A DNA stretch of 64,000 bases from CALHVR01 sp963528625 (GCA_963528625.1 CAURVQ010000001.1:1-64000), one strand, 5' to 3'; counted from the first letter of the stretch, positions 16,190 to 25,238 are shown. Numbers and translations: made by a program. Notes: generated by a model not told the origin, from the letters alone.

Positions 16190-17973
16190 TGAATGAAAAT
16201 ATAAAATGTCCTATTCCATATAATGAAATTCCAATAAATCCGGGCGTTTATCTTATGAAAAATGAACGAGGGAAAATAATCTATGTTGGTAAAGCTAAAA
16301 ATCTTAAAAATAGAGTTTCATCGTATTTTAAAAATATAAATTCACACAATGTGAAAACTATGGAATTGGTAAAAAATATAAGAGATATAGAATTTTTTAT
16401 ATGTAATACTGAAGTTGAAGCATTGATTTTAGAAAATAATTTAATAAAAAAAAATAAGCCAAAATATAATATTTTGTTAAAAGATGAAAAGACATATCCG
16501 TATATAAAATTTACTAAAGAGGAATTTCCAATGCTTGAAGTTGTGAGAAGCACAAAAAAATTAGATGAAAATGCAGAATATTTTGGACCTTATCCAATGG
16601 GGATTTTTGCAGCTATAAAAGTTTTGTTAAGAGTTTTTCCAATAAGAGATAAAAATAAAACAATAAGCTATATAACACAACCTTATTTAAAACATTTTAT
16701 GAAAAAAAATGAATTTCATAAGATAACTCCTGAAATAAAAGAAGAGTATTTAAAAAATGTAGAAAATTTTAAGAAATTTTTAAAAAATCAACAAAATGAT
16801 GTACTCGATTATTTAGAGAATAGAATGAAAAAGTTTAGTGAAAATATGGAATTTGAGCGTGCAATTTCGGAGCGTGAAAAAATTAAATTATTGAAACGAA
16901 TGCAAGAAACACAAATAATTGAATATAGTAAAGAAATAGATGAAGATGTGTTTGTTTTTGATGAAAAAAAAGATAAAGTTTTTTTATGTATTTTGAATAT
17001 TCGTGAAGGAAAAGTTATAAACAAAAATCATATTAAAATATCGTTGGAAGCAAGTCAGGAAGATAATTTATTTGAAAGATTAATAACTTTGTATTACGAG
17101 AAAAGAAATATTCCTAAAAATATAATTTGTAATTTAGATTATGAAAAACAAGAGGAATTGATTAAGGAATGGGCAAAATTAAAAAAAGGTAAAGAAATAA
17201 AGATGCATTTTCCTAAAATTCAAAGCAGACGATATCAATTATTAGAAATGGGATATCTAAATTTAAACGAGGAAGTTGAAAAATATTATAGACAGAAAAA
17301 AATAATTCGAGAAGGATTAAATAACTTAAGAAAAACATTAGATTTAAAGAAAAATCCTTACAGAATAGAATGTTTTGATATTTCAAATATTCAAGGAACG
17401 GATCCGGTTGCTGCTATGACGGTTGCTTTGGACGGAGTGCCAACACCAAAAGAATATAGGCATTTTAAAATAACGGTAAAAGATACACCTGATGATTTTA
17501 TGATGATGCGAGAAGCGTTGACACGACGATATAGTAAGCTAGAGTCAGAGGAAATGCCAGAGTTAATATTGATTGACGGTGGAAAAGGGCAGTTAGGTGT
17601 TGCAGTTGAAGTGCTAGAGCAATTAGGAAAAATAAATTATACCGATGTGATAAGTATTGCAAAAAGAGAAGAAGAAATATTTAAAGATTATGAAAAAGAA
17701 CCATATTTATTTAAACGAAGCGATGAAACACTAAAAATACTTCAAAGATTAAGAGATGAAGCACATAGATTTGGGATAACACATCATAGAAAGCTTAGAA
17801 GTAAAAGAAATGTAAAAAGTGTATTGGATGATATTAATGGAATTGGTCCAAAAAGAAAAAAAGAGTTAATAAAAAAATTTGGATTAATTAAAAATATAAA
17901 AAATGCTACTTTAGAAGAATTGATGGAAATAGTACCAGAAAAAATTGCTGTTGAAATATTAGAAAAATTATAA
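16189..17973 (+). CDS. uvrC: UvrABC system protein C
   Basis: 594 residues, full length. Makes the dual incision in nucleotide excision repair. The N-terminal GIY-YIG nuclease (NPGVYLMKNERGKIIYVGKAKNL, about residues 18-40) is followed by a UVR/UvrB-binding motif around residues 215-235 (ENMEFERAISEREKI). The RNase H-like second nuclease has FDISNIQGTDPVAAM and LILIDGGKGQL with acidic residues, and tandem helix-hairpin-helix motifs near the end (LDDINGIGPKRKKELIKKFG). uvrA and uvrB are not in the window. Coupled to rapZ. Confidence 0.97.
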   Translation: MNENIKCPIPYNEIPINPGVYLMKNERGKIIYVGKAKNLKNRVSSYFKNINSHNVKTMELVKNIRDIEFFICNTEVEALILENNLIKKNKPKYNILLKDEKTYPYIKFTKEEFPMLEVVRSTKKLDENAEYFGPYPMGIFAAIKVLLRVFPIRDKNKTISYITQPYLKHFMKKNEFHKITPEIKEEYLKNVENFKKFLKNQQNDVLDYLENRMKKFSENMEFERAISEREKIKLLKRMQETQIIEYSKEIDEDVFVFDEKKDKVFLCILNIREGKVINKNHIKISLEASQEDNLFERLITLYYEKRNIPKNIICNLDYEKQEELIKEWAKLKKGKEIKMHFPKIQSRRYQLLEMGYLNLNEEVEKYYRQKKIIREGLNNLRKTLDLKKNPYRIECFDISNIQGTDPVAAMTVALDGVPTPKEYRHFKITVKDTPDDFMMMREALTRRYSKLESEEMPELILIDGGKGQLGVAVEVLEQLGKINYTDVISIAKREEEIFKDYEKEPYLFKRSDETLKILQRLRDEAHRFGITHHRKLRSKRNVKSVLDDINGIGPKRKKELIKKFGLIKNIKNATLEELMEIVPEKIAVEILEKL

Positions 17974-18022
17974 AAAATTATAATTATAAAGAATTTGATA
18001 AAAATGATTTGGAGAAATAAAT

Positions 18023-18361
18023 ATGGATGAAGCTAAAAAAGATAATTCAATAATAGAAAAAGATGTTAAAATTATCGGATTTATTATTAAATAAATAAAA
18101 AAATAAACTAATTTTCTTTTGGAGATATTAGTGAAATTAAGATAAAATCAAATAAAATTAAAAAGAAGAATTTTAGCACTTGAAAATAATCAATTTCATG
18201 GGTATACTTATAATGAAAATAATATAATTATTTTTATAAATGGGAAAAATCCATTATATTATTATAAAGCTTATAAAATAGATATAATTGTAGAAAAAAT
18301 AAATATAAAAGATTTGTTGAATAAAGATTCAAATTATTATGTTTCGGATTTTTTCAATTAA
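18023..18361 (+). pseudogene. Decayed open frame with internal stops
   Basis: The 439-base gap between uvrC and the ABC operon holds one frame interrupted by stops. ATG 18023 (GGAG upstream) opens 23 codons (MDEAKKDNSIIEKD...), stopping at 18092-18094. In the same frame GTG 18131, also with GGAG upstream, stops after four codons at 18143. After that the frame is open for 71 codons to 18361 with no start codon (ILALENNQFHGYTY, INGKNPLYYYKAYK, DLLNKDSNYYVSDFFN). This looks like the remnant of a protein of about 110 residues. I do not recognise it. The first 23-codon piece alone could still be translated. Confidence 0.45.
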
Positions 18362-18412
18362 AAAATTATATATGTTAGTTATTACATAAAATAAAAGATA
18401 GTAGGAGGAAGT

Positions 18413-19933
18413 ATGAGTGACTATATTTTAGAAATGAAAAATATGAGAAAAGAATTTTTTGGTGGTAAAATAGTTGCAAATGATGATATTACCTTGAAAG
18501 TAAAAAAAGGTGAAATTCATGCAATTGTTGGTGAAAATGGAGCCGGGAAATCTACATTGATGAAAATACTTAATGGACTTTATATCCCAACATCTGGAGA
18601 AATATACTATAAAGGTGTTAAAACAGATATTTCAAGTCCTACGGTTGCTGCAAATTTAGGAATTGGAATGGTTTACCAACATTTTATGTTAATTGATACT
18701 TTAACTGTTGCAGAAAATATGGTTTTAGGATTTGAACCTAGAAAAGGTGGAGTATTTTTTGACTTAGAAGAAGCTAGAAAGAAAGTAAGAGAAGTTTCTG
18801 AAAAATATGGATTAAATATTGATCCGGATGCTAAAGTTTCAGATTTATCAGTAGGAATACATCAAAGAATTGAAATTTTAAAAGTTCTGTTTAAAGGAGC
18901 AGAGTTATTAATATTTGACGAGCCAAGTGCCGTACTTACTCCACAAGAAGTTATTGAATTGTATGGAATAATGAGAAATTTAGTAAAAGAAGGAAAAACT
19001 ATAATTTTTATAACTCATAAATTACATGAAGTATTGGAATTATCAGATAATATTACAGTAATTAGAAGAGGTAAAGATGTAGGGGATTTAGTGACATCTG
19101 AAGCTACAAAAGAAAAAATAGCAAATATGATGGTTGGAAGAGTAGTATTATTTGAAGTTGAAAGACCGGAAGTAGAAATTGGAGAGCCGGTTGTAAAAGT
19201 AGAAAATTTAGTTGTAAAACATGGGAATATAGAAAAATTAAAAGGTATTTCATTTGAAATAAGAGAAGGTGAAGTGTTTGGAATTGCAGGAGTTGAAGGA
19301 AACGGACAAACTGAATTAATAGAAGCATTAGCTGGATTAGAGAAAAATATTAGTGGGACATATAGTATTTCAGGTGAAGTTTTAACGAATAAAACGCCAA
19401 AAATAATAAAAGAAAAAGGTTTAGCACATATTCCTGAAAATAGACATAAAAGAGCAACTATTGATGATTTTACAGTTGAAGAAAATATGGCTTTAGGATT
19501 ACAAGATTATTATTCAAATGGAATGATGATGAATTTTAGTAAATTATCACAAAAAACAAACGAATATATAAAAAAATATGATATAAGACCTGCCGAATGT
19601 GGAAAAATAAGATTTGGTGGACTTTCAGGTGGAAATCAACAAAAAGTTGTTGTAGCTAGAGAGCTTGAGAGGGAAAATAAATTTATAATAGCGGCACAAC
19701 CTACAAGAGGAGTTGACATAGGTGCTATTGAAATGATACATAACACAATTTTAAAAGAAAAAACTAAGAAAAAAGCAATAATGGTTGTATCTGCTGAACT
19801 TTCAGAAGTTATGGCTTTAAGTGATAGAATTGGAGTAATGTATTCTGGACAGATAGTAGGAATATTAGACAGAAAAGATGCAACGACTGAAAAAATAGGA
19901 ATACTTATGGCAGGAGGAAAATTAAATGACTAA
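18413..19933 (+). CDS. Nucleoside/ribose-type ABC transporter ATP-binding protein
   Basis: 506 residues with two ABC cassettes in one chain, as in YufO/NupA and RbsA-type importers. Cassette 1: GENGAGKST (about residues 38-46), LSVGIHQR and LLIFDEPSAVLTPQE, intact. Cassette 2 has a degenerate Walker A (GVEGNGQTE, about 285-293) but a normal LSGGNQQKVVVARE signature, the typical one-dead-site arrangement of this subfamily. AGGAGG precedes the ATG. Its last 8 bases overlap the first permease. Energises uptake together with the two permeases, probably of nucleosides, by analogy with the BmpA-dependent systems. Confidence 0.93.
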   Translation: MSDYILEMKNMRKEFFGGKIVANDDITLKVKKGEIHAIVGENGAGKSTLMKILNGLYIPTSGEIYYKGVKTDISSPTVAANLGIGMVYQHFMLIDTLTVAENMVLGFEPRKGGVFFDLEEARKKVREVSEKYGLNIDPDAKVSDLSVGIHQRIEILKVLFKGAELLIFDEPSAVLTPQEVIELYGIMRNLVKEGKTIIFITHKLHEVLELSDNITVIRRGKDVGDLVTSEATKEKIANMMVGRVVLFEVERPEVEIGEPVVKVENLVVKHGNIEKLKGISFEIREGEVFGIAGVEGNGQTELIEALAGLEKNISGTYSISGEVLTNKTPKIIKEKGLAHIPENRHKRATIDDFTVEENMALGLQDYYSNGMMMNFSKLSQKTNEYIKKYDIRPAECGKIRFGGLSGGNQQKVVVARELERENKFIIAAQPTRGVDIGAIEMIHNTILKEKTKKKAIMVVSAELSEVMALSDRIGVMYSGQIVGILDRKDATTEKIGILMAGGKLND

Positions 19934-21014
19934 TATAAAAGAAAAAATGAAGAAAAAAATTGTAGAATTTTTACCTTCAATAATTGCAGTTTTAATTGCA
20001 GTAGTTGTAGGTGGATTGATAATGATTTCAAAAGGAGTTAATCCATTTTTAGCTTATTTTGATATGGCAAAAGCAGCATTTTATCAAGCAAGTCCAAGAT
20101 CACCGTTTTTAAGTGGACTAGCGAGAACATTATTTACATCAACACCTTATATTTTCTCGGCATTAGCAGCAATGATTGCTTTTAAGGCAGGATTATTTAA
20201 TATCGGTGCTCAAGGACAAATGGTAGCAGGTGGATTGGCTGCAACTTTTTGGGCAATAACATTTAGAAATTATTTTTTAGGGAATGCGTTTATAGTTACA
20301 ATAGTTGCAATTTTAGGTGGATTTTTATGGGCTGGAATTGCAGGATATTTAAAATCAAAATTTGGTGTAAATGAAGTAATTAGTACAATTATGTTAAATT
20401 ACATTATGATAGAGATAAGAGGATATTTATTAAATGGAATTTTAAAAGATCCATTATCACAAAATACTCAATCTCCTAAAGTTTTTGAAGGATCAAGATA
20501 TATAACATTATTTTCAAAAATAACAAAACAAAATTTGAATATAGGATTTGTAATAGCTGTTATAATTGTAGTTTTAGTTTATATATTTTTTAAATATACA
20601 AAAATGGGATATAATATTAAATCAGTAGGTCAAAGCGAAACAGTTTCAGAAAATGCAGGAATTAATCCAAAAACAATGATGTTTATAGCAATGGGACTTG
20701 CAGGAGCTGTAGCTGGAATTGGTGGAGCTGAAAGAGTATTAGGAGGAGCAGCTCAATACGCATTCACAGATCAAATAATGGGAGATGCAGGGTTTACAGG
20801 ACTTGCCGTAGCTTTATTAGGTAAAAATAATCCATTTGGAATATTAATTGCTTCAATTTTCTATGCTTCACTTGATGTAGGTGGACAAATGTTACAACAA
20901 AAATATCAAGTAGATAAAGAAATTGTATTAATAGTTCAAGCATTGATAATAATATTTGTAGCAGCAGAAAACTTATTTAAGTTCTTTATTGCAAAAAGAA
21001 GGGAGAATAAATAA
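19926..21014 (+). CDS. ABC transporter permease (YufP/NupB-type)
   Basis: 362 residues, polytopic (about 9-10 membrane segments). First segment FLPSIIAVLIAVVVGGLIMI (residues about 14-33), then SALAAMIAFKAGLFNIGAQGQM, the signature of the BPD_transp_2 family that carries ribose, nucleosides or branched-chain amino acids, and FTGLAVALLGKNNPFGI later. Begins inside the ATPase gene and ends with its stop overlapping the next ATG, so three genes are translationally coupled. Forms the inner-membrane channel with the following permease. Confidence 0.93.
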   Translation: MTNIKEKMKKKIVEFLPSIIAVLIAVVVGGLIMISKGVNPFLAYFDMAKAAFYQASPRSPFLSGLARTLFTSTPYIFSALAAMIAFKAGLFNIGAQGQMVAGGLAATFWAITFRNYFLGNAFIVTIVAILGGFLWAGIAGYLKSKFGVNEVISTIMLNYIMIEIRGYLLNGILKDPLSQNTQSPKVFEGSRYITLFSKITKQNLNIGFVIAVIIVVLVYIFFKYTKMGYNIKSVGQSETVSENAGINPKTMMFIAMGLAGAVAGIGGAERVLGGAAQYAFTDQIMGDAGFTGLAVALLGKNNPFGILIASIFYASLDVGGQMLQQKYQVDKEIVLIVQALIIIFVAAENLFKFFIAKRRENK

Positions 21015-21871
21015 TGGATTTATTATTTTTATTAAAACAAACTTTAATAATTGCACCACCTATAATGATAACCGCAGTTGGAGCGTGTGTTTGTGAAAAA
21101 AGTGGAGTAACAAATTTAGGATTAGAAGGAACAATGTTGAGTGGAGCGTTTGCTGCAGCAGTAATGAATATAATGAGTGGTAATCCTTATTTAGCAGTTA
21201 TAGTAGGAATTTTAGTAGGTGGATTAATTTCAGCAATTCACGCATATATTAGTATACATTTAAAAGGTGACCAAATAATAAGTGGAGTTGCGATAAACTT
21301 ATTTGCATTAGCAATTACATCGTATTTGATTAAAGCGATATTTAAAGCAGCAGGAACAACTCCGTCAGCACAAAATTTAGCAAATCAAAATATAATATTG
21401 TTTGTTATATATCTTTTATCGTTTGCTACATATATTTTTATGTATAAAACTGTGTTAGGATTAAGAATAAGAGCAGTAGGAGAACATCCATTAGCTGCAG
21501 ATACAGTAGGAATTAGTGTTTATAAAGTAAGATATATAAGTGTTATTTTGTCAGGAATGTTCGCTGGATTAGGTGGATCATATTTAACAACAGTAATGTT
21601 GCCGGCATTCTCAAATAATATGTCAGCTGGGAGAGGATTTATGGCTATGGCAGCAATGATTTTTGGAAAATGGAATCCACTTGGAGCGATAGCAGCAAGT
21701 CTATTATTTGCATTGGGGGAAGCGTTTGCAAATATAGCTAAAGCAGGAAAATTCCCAATTCCACAACAATTTTTAACAATGATACCGTATGTATTAACAT
21801 TGTTAGCATTAGTAGGATTTGTAGGTAAAGCTAGAGCACCAAAAGCATCAGGACAGCCATATAATAAATAA
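21014..21871 (+). CDS. ABC transporter permease (YufQ/NupC-type)
   Basis: 285 residues, about 8 membrane segments. The BPD_transp_2 signature is VCEKSGVTNLGLEGTMLSGAF (residues about 25-44 carry it), and FMAMAAMIFGKWNPLGAI lies near residue 215. It is the partner of the preceding permease. The operon has no BMP-family lipoprotein gene, which usually sits first in such loci; the binding protein must be encoded elsewhere. A terminator follows directly. Confidence 0.93.
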   Translation: MDLLFLLKQTLIIAPPIMITAVGACVCEKSGVTNLGLEGTMLSGAFAAAVMNIMSGNPYLAVIVGILVGGLISAIHAYISIHLKGDQIISGVAINLFALAITSYLIKAIFKAAGTTPSAQNLANQNIILFVIYLLSFATYIFMYKTVLGLRIRAVGEHPLAADTVGISVYKVRYISVILSGMFAGLGGSYLTTVMLPAFSNNMSAGRGFMAMAAMIFGKWNPLGAIAASLLFALGEAFANIAKAGKFPIPQQFLTMIPYVLTLLALVGFVGKARAPKASGQPYNK

Positions 21872-21884
21872 AATAAAAAACAGA

Positions 21885-21918
21885 GGCTACATTTTAACAC
21901 TAAAGTGTAGCTTTTTAT
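21885..21918 (+). terminator. Terminator after the ABC operon
   Basis: Stem GCTACATTT / AAAGTGTAGC with one bulged base and a short loop, followed by TTTTT, directly downstream of the second permease. Confidence 0.75.
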
Positions 21919-21949
21919 ATAAAATGATAAAAAAGAAAGAAGGTATTGA

Positions 21950-22354
21950 ATGTCAAATTTACTACTATTTTTAATGATATATGTTTTAATAAGATTAAAT
22001 TGGAATAAAATACAAAATAAGTTAGAAAAATTAGAAGAGTATAATGGTGAATTTATTTACACTTTTTTTAATAAATTTTGGAAAAAAGAAATGTACTTTA
22101 ATTTGAGTGAAATTGAAGAAATTTTATTCACAAGAATGGTAATAAATAGAAATAAATTTGATAAAATAGGTATAAAAATATTTTTAAAAGATACATATAT
22201 TATAACACTAAATAAAAAAGAAAATTGTATTGAATTATTAAAGAGTTGTAGAGAAAATAATAGAGAATTGTATGAAAAAGTATTTAAAAGAGTTCCGATG
22301 GGAATAGATATTTATAATATTGTTGAAAATGAAATTGATAATTTTTCAAAATAA
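21950..22354 (+). CDS. Unknown small protein with N-terminal hydrophobic segment
   Basis: 134 residues with AAGG upstream. The first 16 residues (MSNLLLFLMIYVLIRL) are hydrophobic and may be a membrane anchor. The remainder is charged and mixed helix/strand, for example KEMYFNLSEIEEILF at about residues 45-59 and GIKIFLKDTYIITLNK at about 76-91, which looks like a small PH-like or Bypass-type beta domain, though this is only an impression. Lies 11 bases before the YgjP-like gene with the same orientation, so probably cotranscribed. Family not recognised. Confidence 0.65.
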   Translation: MSNLLLFLMIYVLIRLNWNKIQNKLEKLEEYNGEFIYTFFNKFWKKEMYFNLSEIEEILFTRMVINRNKFDKIGIKIFLKDTYIITLNKKENCIELLKSCRENNRELYEKVFKRVPMGIDIYNIVENEIDNFSK

Positions 22355-22364
22355 AAGAGGTAAA

Positions 22365-23057
22365 ATGAAAGTAGAAAAAATTTTAGGTTATAATGTATAT
22401 AGAAAAAAAGTGAAAAATATAAATTTACGCATAAATGAAAATATGGAAGTTTATATTTCTGCACCTCTAAATTTACATACGGAATATATTGAAAATTTTA
22501 TTCGTTCAAAAGAAGAATGGATAAAAAAGGTATTAAAAAAAGTAGAAAAAGTTAAAGAAACTCAAAAAGAGTTTGAATATACAACGGGAGAAAAACATAA
22601 ATTATTAGGAATTGAATATATTTTAATTGTAAAAAATGGAAATAGTAATAAAATAAATGTGAATAAAGAAAAAAAAGAAATAATTTTATATACAAATAAA
22701 GAGGAAGTAGAAGAAAAAAGAAAAATAATTGAAAAATGGTATTTTGAATATGCAAAAAAAATATTTCCACAAGTAGTTGAAAAATGGTTAAAAATATTAA
22801 ATGAAAAAATAGAACATTTGTCTATAAAACCAATGAAAACAAGATGGGGTTCGTGTAATTATAATAAAAAGTATATAAATCTCAATGTGGAATTAATAAA
22901 AAGAAGTGTGTTTGAAATTGAGTATGTAGTTTTACATGAATTGGCTCATTTAAAATATCCAAATCACGGAAAAGGCTTTTATAATTATGTGGAAAGTTAT
23001 ATGCCAAATTATAAAATGGCAGAAAAAATGTTGAATGCAAAACATTATTATAAATAA
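22365..23057 (+). CDS. YgjP-like (M48/WLM-type) metallopeptidase domain protein
   Basis: 230 residues from ATG 22365, chosen for its AGAGG site; an earlier in-frame ATG lies inside the upstream gene. Family signatures: VKNINLRINENMEVYISAP at about residues 15-33, MKTRWGSCNYNKKYINLN at about 160-177, and the zinc-metallopeptidase motif YVVLHELAHLKYPNHGKGF (HExxH plus distal His, about 195-213). These YgjP/YgjP-SprT-like proteins were once called DUF45; E. coli YgjP was reported as a UTP pyrophosphatase, but the physiological substrate is not settled. Cytoplasmic. Confidence 0.88.
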   Translation: MKVEKILGYNVYRKKVKNINLRINENMEVYISAPLNLHTEYIENFIRSKEEWIKKVLKKVEKVKETQKEFEYTTGEKHKLLGIEYILIVKNGNSNKINVNKEKKEIILYTNKEEVEEKRKIIEKWYFEYAKKIFPQVVEKWLKILNEKIEHLSIKPMKTRWGSCNYNKKYINLNVELIKRSVFEIEYVVLHELAHLKYPNHGKGFYNYVESYMPNYKMAEKMLNAKHYYK

Positions 23058-23061
23058 GTGG

Positions 23062-23090
23062 TTGACAAGATATAAAAAATATAGTATAAT
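23062..23090 (+). promoter_or_regulatory. Consensus sigma-70 promoter of infC-rpmI-rplT
   Basis: Perfect TTGACA at 23062-23067 and TATAAT at 23085-23090 with a 17-base spacer. The strongest promoter in the window, as expected for a ribosomal-protein/translation-factor operon. Confidence 0.92.
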
Positions 23091-23096
23091 CTATGT

Positions 23097-23353
23097 ATAA
23101 TTAAGTTAGAAAGTAGAAACATTATGTTCTCACCTTTCCATCAAGTATGATTTCATACTTTATCGTAAATGCAGAATTGCAAATTAAGTTTTATAACTTT
23201 AATGATGAGTAAGGTATTAGTTAATTAATTTAACATGTAAAATTAAAATATATTGTATTTTAATATTTTATTGTGTATAGATTTTATATTGACTATTGAG
23301 CAAGGTTTCTTATATCTTGTTTTTTTATTGTGAAAATTTAGGAGGTGTTCTTT
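23097..23353 (+). promoter_or_regulatory. Long structured 5' leader of infC (candidate L20-type leader/attenuator)
   Basis: About 257 bases separate the predicted start of transcription from infC, with no gene in between. The leader has a perfect 8-bp hairpin AAGTATGA (23143-23150) / TCATACTT (23153-23160) just after a CTCACCTTT stretch. Near its 3' end a weak stem (CAAG/CTTG) is followed by TGTTTTTTT (about 23299-23327), which could be an attenuator. infC operons are controlled by L20 binding to the leader in both Bacillus and enterobacteria, so L20 feedback is the natural hypothesis. The match to a known leader class was not tested. Confidence 0.55.
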
Positions 23354-23878
23354 ATAAAAGGGACTAATAAATCTGATGAACCAAGAATGAATGAAAGAAT
23401 CAGAGCAAGAGAAATAAGAGTTATCGGTGAAAATGGAGAACAATTTGGAGTTATGTCTGTAAATGAAGCGATAGCTTTAGCAACAGAAAGAGAACTTGAT
23501 TTAGTAGAAATTTCACCAAATGCTACACCACCTGTGTGCAAAATAATGAACTATGGGAAATTCAAGTATGAGAAAACAAAAAAAGATAAGGAAAACAAAA
23601 AGAAACAAAAAAATATTGTTATCAAAGAAATAAGAATAAAACCTCATATTGATGAGCATGATAAAGATACAAAAATAGCTCAAATTGAAAAATTCATAGC
23701 AAAAGAGTACAAAGTTAAAGTTAGTTTAAGACTTTCAGGTAGAGAAAAAGCACATGCTGATGCAGCAGTTAAAGTTTTAGATGCCTTTGCAGATAGATTT
23801 GAAGATACTGCAATAGTTGAGAAAAAATACGGTAAAGAGCAAATTCAAAAATTTGTTTTATTATCACCTAAAAAGTAA
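23354..23878 (+). CDS. infC: Translation initiation factor IF-3
   Basis: 174 residues if translation starts at ATA 23354. The GTG at 23345 overlaps the AGGAGGTG ribosome site and cannot be served by it, while ATA sits 8 bases after GGAGG. Non-AUG starts of the AUU/AUA class are known for infC and allow IF-3 to repress its own synthesis. Homology begins at DEPRMNERIRAREIRVIGENGEQFGVM; N-domain to about residue 75, Lys-rich linker, C-domain with IKEIRIKPHIDEHD and VSLRLSGREKAHADAA. IF-3 keeps 30S subunits apart from 50S and checks the initiator codon. First gene of infC-rpmI-rplT. Confidence 0.93.
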   Translation: MKGTNKSDEPRMNERIRAREIRVIGENGEQFGVMSVNEAIALATERELDLVEISPNATPPVCKIMNYGKFKYEKTKKDKENKKKQKNIVIKEIRIKPHIDEHDKDTKIAQIEKFIAKEYKVKVSLRLSGREKAHADAAVKVLDAFADRFEDTAIVEKKYGKEQIQKFVLLSPKK

Positions 23879-23894
23879 TTAAGGAGGAAAAGAA

Positions 23895-24101
23895 ATGCCA
23901 AAAATGAAAACACACAAAGGAACTAAAAAAAGAGTAAAAGTTACAGGAAGTGGGAAATTAGTAGTTAAACATTCAGGGAAAAGTCATATTTTAACTAAAA
24001 AATCTAATAAAAGAAAGAAAAGATTAGGTCAAGATGCGATAGTACCTGTAGGAGCAGCTAGAAGAATTAAAAAAGTATTAGCTGGGCAAGAAGGAAGATA
24101 A
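23895..24101 (+). CDS. rpmI: 50S ribosomal protein L35
   Basis: 68 residues, very basic, typical L35: MPKMKTHKGTKKRVKVTGSG at the start, then HILTKKSNKRKKRLG at about residues 32-46. AAGGAGG precedes the ATG. Lies in the conserved order infC-rpmI-rplT, 16 bases after infC. Confidence 0.97.
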   Translation: MPKMKTHKGTKKRVKVTGSGKLVVKHSGKSHILTKKSNKRKKRLGQDAIVPVGAARRIKKVLAGQEGR

Positions 24102-24143
24102 TAATAGAGAGAAACAGTGAAAAAAGTATAAGGAGGAGCAAAA

Positions 24144-24488
24144 ATGCCAAGAGTAAAAACTGGAATAGTAAGAAGAAAAAGACATAAAAAAGTATTAAAA
24201 GAAGCTAAAGGATATAGAGGAGCCATTAAAACTAACTATAAAAAAGCTAATGAAGCTGTTAAAAAAGCAATGGCTTACGCAACAGAACATAGAAAACAAA
24301 AGAAAAGAAAAATGAGAGAATTATGGATTATTAGAATCAATGCTGCAGCTAGATTAAATGGTGTATCTTACTCTAAATTTATGAATGGATTGAAAAAAGC
24401 TGGAATTGAATTAGATAGAAAAGTTTTAGCAGATTTAGCTTTAAATAATCCAGTAGAATTTGCAAAATTAGTTGAAAAAGTAAAATAG
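24144..24488 (+). CDS. rplT: 50S ribosomal protein L20
   Basis: 114 residues. MPRVKTGIVRRKRHKKVLK basic N-terminal extension, GYRGAIKTNYKKANEAV, then the globular domain with LWIIRINAAARLNG at about residues 61-74 and SKFMNGLKKAGIELDRKVLADLA. L20 is needed for early 50S assembly and is the known autoregulator of this operon in several bacteria. AGGAGG ribosome site; followed by a strong terminator. Confidence 0.97.
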   Translation: MPRVKTGIVRRKRHKKVLKEAKGYRGAIKTNYKKANEAVKKAMAYATEHRKQKKRKMRELWIIRINAAARLNGVSYSKFMNGLKKAGIELDRKVLADLALNNPVEFAKLVEKVK

Positions 24489-24527
24489 TAATTATATTAT
24501 AGTATTAAAAAGTTATATTTAAGAGTG

Positions 24528-24580
24528 ACTGCATCTCTAATCTAAGACATAATATGTTTGGGATTGGTGATGCAGTTTTT
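24528..24580 (+). terminator. Terminator after rplT
   Basis: Long stem ACTGCATCTCTAATC (24528-24542) / GATTGGTGATGCAGT (24562-24576), with two mismatches, then TTTTT. It closes infC-rpmI-rplT. Confidence 0.88.
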
Positions 24581-24629
24581 AATAATTTTTTGTAAAATTA
24601 ATAGTATAAAATAGAAAAGGAATAAGAAT

Positions 24630-25238
24630 ATGGAATTTCATGTAAAAAATGTAGGTAGATTGGAAGTTATTACAGGGAGTATGTATTCAGGAAAAAGTGA
24701 AGAATTGATAAGGAGATTAAGACGAGCCAAATTTGCCAAACAAAAAGTAATAGTTTTTAAACATGCGATAGATAAAAGATATGATGAAGTTGCAATATCA
24801 TCACATGATAAGAATACATTTGATGCTTATCCTGTTTCATCAAAATATGAAATGGAAGAAATTATGAAAAAAAATGAGGATGCTCAAATAATAGGAATAG
24901 ATGAAGTTCAATTTTTTGGAGATGAGATTGTAGATTTTTGTAAAGAATTTGTAAAAAAAGGGAAAAGAGTTATAGTTGCAGGATTAGATATGAGTTTTAG
25001 AGCAGAGCCGTATCATCCAGTTCCGGAATTAATGGCAATTTCAGATAGAGTAGATAAATTACAGGCAATATGTATGATTTGTGGAAAAACAGCTTATGCA
25101 ACACAACGGTTAATAGATGGAGAGCCTGCATATTATGATGATCCGTTGGTTATGGTCGGTGCAACGGAAAATTATGAAGCGAGATGTAGAGAACATCATG
25201 TTGTAAAATTTAGAGATGAAAATAAGAAAAATAAATAA
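24630..25238 (+). CDS. tdk: Thymidine kinase
   Basis: 202 residues, type II thymidine kinase. Phosphorylates thymidine for salvage. P-loop GSMYSGKSEELIRRL (about residues 12-26), Walker B-like IGIDEVQFF at about 90-98 with the catalytic Glu, and a structural zinc site formed by CMICGKTA (about 150-157) and a later Cys-x-x-His (CREHH). AAAGGA ribosome site. Between the rplT terminator and the proA promoter, so probably a single-gene unit. Confidence 0.95.
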   Translation: MEFHVKNVGRLEVITGSMYSGKSEELIRRLRRAKFAKQKVIVFKHAIDKRYDEVAISSHDKNTFDAYPVSSKYEMEEIMKKNEDAQIIGIDEVQFFGDEIVDFCKEFVKKGKRVIVAGLDMSFRAEPYHPVPELMAISDRVDKLQAICMICGKTAYATQRLIDGEPAYYDDPLVMVGATENYEARCREHHVVKFRDENKKNK

